Part shown: piece after piece, positions 6,236 to 8,462 of the stretch
How positions within the stretch are numbered: the stretch's first letter is position 1
Layout of the letters: the number at the start of each line of letters is the position of its first letter
Source of the DNA: CANLWN01 sp039815505
GTDB taxonomy: Bacteria > Bacteroidota > Bacteroidia > Flavobacteriales > Flavobacteriaceae
NCBI GenBank assembly: GCA_039815505.1
Contig: JBCBZE010000132.1
Coordinates: 1-8,462, forward strand
DNA: 8,462 nucleotides
Direction: 5' to 3'
Translations under genes and position numbers: made by a program
Notes under the pieces: generated by a model
The model's database searches: none
Told to the model about the DNA's origin: nothing
What the model saw: only the letters and a program-made list of their open reading frames with translations

Positions 6236-7852
6236 ATGAGTGCATCTACCCAGTTTACGAAATCGATTTCGTTAAGCGATTATGGAATTGATAATGAGCA
6301 TATTCATTATCAATTATCCCCTTTTGAACTTCAGGAAATTACCATACGGAAAAATATGGGCAAAGAGACTTCCTCTGGCACCTTGGCCGTCAACACGGGG
6401 GAATTTACAGGTAGATCTCCGAAGGATCGCTTTATTGTCAAAGACACTATTACGAAAGATAAAGTATGGTGGGGCGATATCAACATTCCTTTTGCCCCTG
6501 AGAAGTTCAATGCCCTATATGACAAGGTGATCGCTTATCTCAATGAAAAGGAACTTTTTGTAAGGGACTGTTATGCTTGTGCCGATACGGATTATCGTAT
6601 GAATATAAGGGTAATCAACGAATACCCATGGTCCAATATGTTCGCCTATAATATGTTCATAAGACCAACGGAGGAGGAATTGAAAGATTTTAAACCGGAA
6701 TGGACGGTAATCAATGCACCGGGTTTTATGGCCAACGCTGCAGTTGACGGTACGCGTCAACATAACTTTGCCATTCTTGATTTCACCCGAAAAATAGCTT
6801 TAATAGGCGGTACGGGATATACAGGGGAAATAAAAAAGGGTATCTTTTCGGCATTGAATTTTATTTTACCTGTATACAAGGATACACTTCCCATGCACTG
6901 TTCCGCGAATATGGGAGTGGAAGGTGATACAGCTATATTCTTTGGACTTTCCGGTACGGGAAAAACTACCTTATCAACGGATCCGGAGAGAAGATTAATT
7001 GGAGACGATGAGCATGGATGGACGAAGGAAGATACGGTATTTAATTTTGAAGGAGGTTGTTATGCGAAAGTTATTGACCTCTCCGCGGAAAACGAACCCG
7101 AAATATATGGTGCCATTAAAAAAGGCGCTATTTTGGAGAATGTAATTTTGAACGGTAAGGGTGAGGTAGACTACGCCGATACTTCCATTACACAAAATAC
7201 AAGGGTTAGTTACCCCATTTACCATATAGAAAATATTCAGGAACCGTCCATCGGAAGAAACCCAAGGAACATTTTCTTTTTAACCGCTGATGCTTTTGGT
7301 GTGCTTCCCCCTATATCCAAATTAACACCTAGCCAGGCGGCCTACCATTTTATTTCTGGTTATACGGCCAAAGTAGCGGGTACCGAAGCTGGTGTTGTAG
7401 AGCCTAGGCCAGAGTTTTCAGCTTGTTTTGGGGCACCGTTTATGCCTTTGCATCCTACCACATATGCGGAAATGCTTAGTAAAAAAATGAAGGAGTCCGG
7501 AGTAAATGTTTGGTTGGTGAATACCGGTTGGACAGGTGGTCCCTATGGAGTGGGAACACGTATGAAGCTGAAATATACACGAGCAATGATTCATGCCGTG
7601 TTAAATGGAGATCTGGGTCTATATACCTATGACACGTATCATATACATTCCGTTTTTGGCGTTGCTCAACCCAGGGAGTGTCCGGGAGTACCCACAAAAG
7701 TGTTGAGTCCAAGGGCTACTTGGAACAATGATGAAGCCTATTATAAAACCGCTTTTAAATTGTCTAACGCCTTTCGTGAGAATTTTAAAAAATTTGAGTC
7801 CTACGCCAATGAGGAAATTAGACGGGGCGGTCCACAACGATACGCTTTTTAA
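6236..7852 (+). CDS. pckA: Phosphoenolpyruvate carboxykinase (ATP)
   Basis: Cytoplasmic ATP-dependent PEP carboxykinase (EC 4.1.1.49), which converts oxaloacetate plus ATP to PEP, CO2 and ADP. It is the entry step of gluconeogenesis, or the reverse carboxylation under fermentative conditions. The 538-aa length matches E. coli PckA (540). Landmarks seen: 'TGRSPKDRF' (58-66) with oxaloacetate-binding R60; 'GYTGEIKKG' (194-202) with Tyr and Lys residues of the active site; metal-ligand H221 in 'MHCSANMG'; P-loop 'GLSGTGKTTLSTDP' (237-250, K243); kinase-2 motif 'LIGDDEHGW' (254-262), where an Asp binds Mn/Mg; and 'NTRVSYP' (321-327) with R323. It is the ATP, not the GTP, class by these motifs. 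It has its own promoter upstream and a strong terminator that overlaps its TAA. Its neighbours (Ald, saccharopine dehydrogenase) fit growth on amino acids. Confidence 0.98.
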   Translation: MSASTQFTKSISLSDYGIDNEHIHYQLSPFELQEITIRKNMGKETSSGTLAVNTGEFTGRSPKDRFIVKDTITKDKVWWGDINIPFAPEKFNALYDKVIAYLNEKELFVRDCYACADTDYRMNIRVINEYPWSNMFAYNMFIRPTEEELKDFKPEWTVINAPGFMANAAVDGTRQHNFAILDFTRKIALIGGTGYTGEIKKGIFSALNFILPVYKDTLPMHCSANMGVEGDTAIFFGLSGTGKTTLSTDPERRLIGDDEHGWTKEDTVFNFEGGCYAKVIDLSAENEPEIYGAIKKGAILENVILNGKGEVDYADTSITQNTRVSYPIYHIENIQEPSIGRNPRNIFFLTADAFGVLPPISKLTPSQAAYHFISGYTAKVAGTEAGVVEPRPEFSACFGAPFMPLHPTTYAEMLSKKMKESGVNVWLVNTGWTGGPYGVGTRMKLKYTRAMIHAVLNGDLGLYTYDTYHIHSVFGVAQPRECPGVPTKVLSPRATWNNDEAYYKTAFKLSNAFRENFKKFESYANEEIRRGGPQRYAF

Positions 7853-7890
7853 CAAAAAAAATCAGGAGTCGACTCCTGATTTTTTTTGTT
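7851..7890. terminator. 40-bp perfect palindrome: bidirectional terminator between pckA and hemD
   Basis: Bases 7851-7890 form a perfect palindrome: A8 and T8 tracts flank a ten-base-arm core around GTCGAC (7868-7873). As RNA it folds to a GC-containing stem (TCAGGAG/CTCCTGA) with a four-base loop, followed by eight Us on either strand. This is a strong intrinsic terminator for pckA (+) and for the convergent hemD (-, ending 7925). The first two palindrome bases are the last two of the pckA stop codon TAA. Confidence 0.93.
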
Positions 7891-7924
7891 TTCTACACTT
7901 AACTATTGTTGTCCAAGGAGCAAC

Positions 7925-8462
7925 TTATTTTTTATTTGCCAAGGTAATATATTTTTGAAGCGCCATGGTCATAGAAGGTGTCTCCGGTGTAGGTGCTTTA
8001 ATATCAATACGAAGACCCGCATCCGTAGCCGCGGTAACCGTAGAATTCCCAAATACCGCTATTCTTGTATTATTCTGCTCAAAGTCCGGGAAGTTCTTTA
8101 ACAAGGATTCTATACCCGATGGGCTAAAAAATACCAGTACATCATAATAAACATTCCGTAGATCGGATAGGTCACTGATCACCGTTTTATAGAATATACC
8201 CCTTGTCCAATCTATATCCAACTCGTTTAAAGTAGTGGGAATCGTATGCTTTAAAACATCCGAGGAAGGAAGCAGGAATTTTTCATCCTTATATTTTTTA
8301 AATAAGGGAACCAATTCGTTGAACACCCTTTTGCCAACATAAATCTTCCTTTTTCGATAAACTACGTACTTTTGAAGGTAATAGGCTACAGCTTCGGATT
8401 GACAGAAATATTTCATGGTATCCGGAACCTTAAATCGCATTTCTTCCGCTATTCTAAAAAAA
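7925..8462 (-). CDS. hemD: Uroporphyrinogen-III synthase, C-terminal part (5'-truncated by window edge)
   Basis: Tetrapyrrole (heme/siroheme) biosynthesis enzyme that cyclises hydroxymethylbilane to uroporphyrinogen III in the cytoplasm. The frame stays open past the internal Met at 8438-8440 to the window edge (upstream residues read FFRIAEE), so that Met is not the start and about 70 N-terminal residues are missing. What is visible: 'CQSEAVAYYLQKYVVYRKRKIYVGKR', 'LPSSDVLKHTIPTTLNELDIDWTRGIFYKT', then the domain-2 segment 'YDVLVFFSPSGIESLLKNFPDF', 'RIAVFGNSTVTAATDAGLRIDIKAPTPETPSMTMALQKYI'. The 'FFSPSG' and 'AVFGNSTVTAATDAG' motifs correspond to the ligand-contact loops of HemD, and the sequence resembles flavobacterial HemD as I remember it. 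HemD sequences diverge widely, so the assignment rests on this lineage-level resemblance and the domain-2 motifs. It is convergent with pckA, with a shared terminator between. Confidence 0.87.
   Translation of the reverse strand, partial: FFRIAEEMRFKVPDTMKYFCQSEAVAYYLQKYVVYRKRKIYVGKRVFNELVPLFKKYKDEKFLLPSSDVLKHTIPTTLNELDIDWTRGIFYKTVISDLSDLRNVYYDVLVFFSPSGIESLLKNFPDFEQNNTRIAVFGNSTVTAATDAGLRIDIKAPTPETPSMTMALQKYITLANKK

Noticed and set aside
8438..8440. ATG as the hemD start codon
   Set aside because: The frame continues upstream without a stop to the window edge, and the residues there fit an ongoing HemD N-terminal domain.
1..8462. Mobile elements, CRISPR arrays, tRNA/rRNA genes or defence/secondary-metabolism systems
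   Set aside because: No transposase, integrase, direct-repeat array, cloverleaf or effector-type gene was seen; all substantial reading frames belong to ordinary metabolic, regulatory or membrane families.

Overview
The window looks like a chromosomal housekeeping segment from a marine-type Flavobacteriia bacterium (phylum Bacteroidota). Three things point there. The protein sequences have a flavobacterial character, most clearly LeuS, HemD and the Lrp-family regulator. The starts are preceded by A-rich leaders without Shine-Dalgarno motifs. One promoter has an exact TAnnTTTG -7 element, typical of Bacteroidota. Codon use and base composition look even throughout. I see no mobile element, tRNA, rRNA or CRISPR array. 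Genus-level placement cannot be supported from the sequence alone.

Layout, left to right. (1) The C-terminal part of leucyl-tRNA synthetase, cut by the window edge, is followed by a small SemiSWEET-type PQ-loop transporter and a terminator hairpin. (2) Alanine dehydrogenase lies behind a T-rich, AT-rich upstream region with a small perfect palindrome, followed by a weak terminator. (3) A YugP-type membrane zinc metallopeptidase converges on the next gene pair across a strong bidirectional terminator. (4) A minus-strand pair, saccharopine dehydrogenase followed 48 nt later by an Lrp/AsnC regulator, is probably one operon. (5) Diverging from it is a DUF423 membrane protein, then ATP-dependent PEP carboxykinase (pckA) with its own promoter. 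(6) A 40-bp perfect palindrome that starts in the pckA stop codon separates pckA from the convergent hemD, which runs off the right edge.

Functionally, the centre leans toward amino-acid breakdown and gluconeogenesis. Alanine dehydrogenase yields pyruvate and ammonia from alanine. Saccharopine dehydrogenase takes part in lysine/glutamate interconversion. PckA moves oxaloacetate to PEP. The Lrp/AsnC protein is a plausible amino-acid-sensing regulator of at least its own operon. This grouping is an inference from gene content, not proof of co-regulation. I did not find an obviously novel system. The points most worth a second look are the palindrome upstream of ald, the Lrp–saccharopine dehydrogenase pairing with an atypical ligand-site motif, the unusual terminators, and the uncharacterised membrane proteins.
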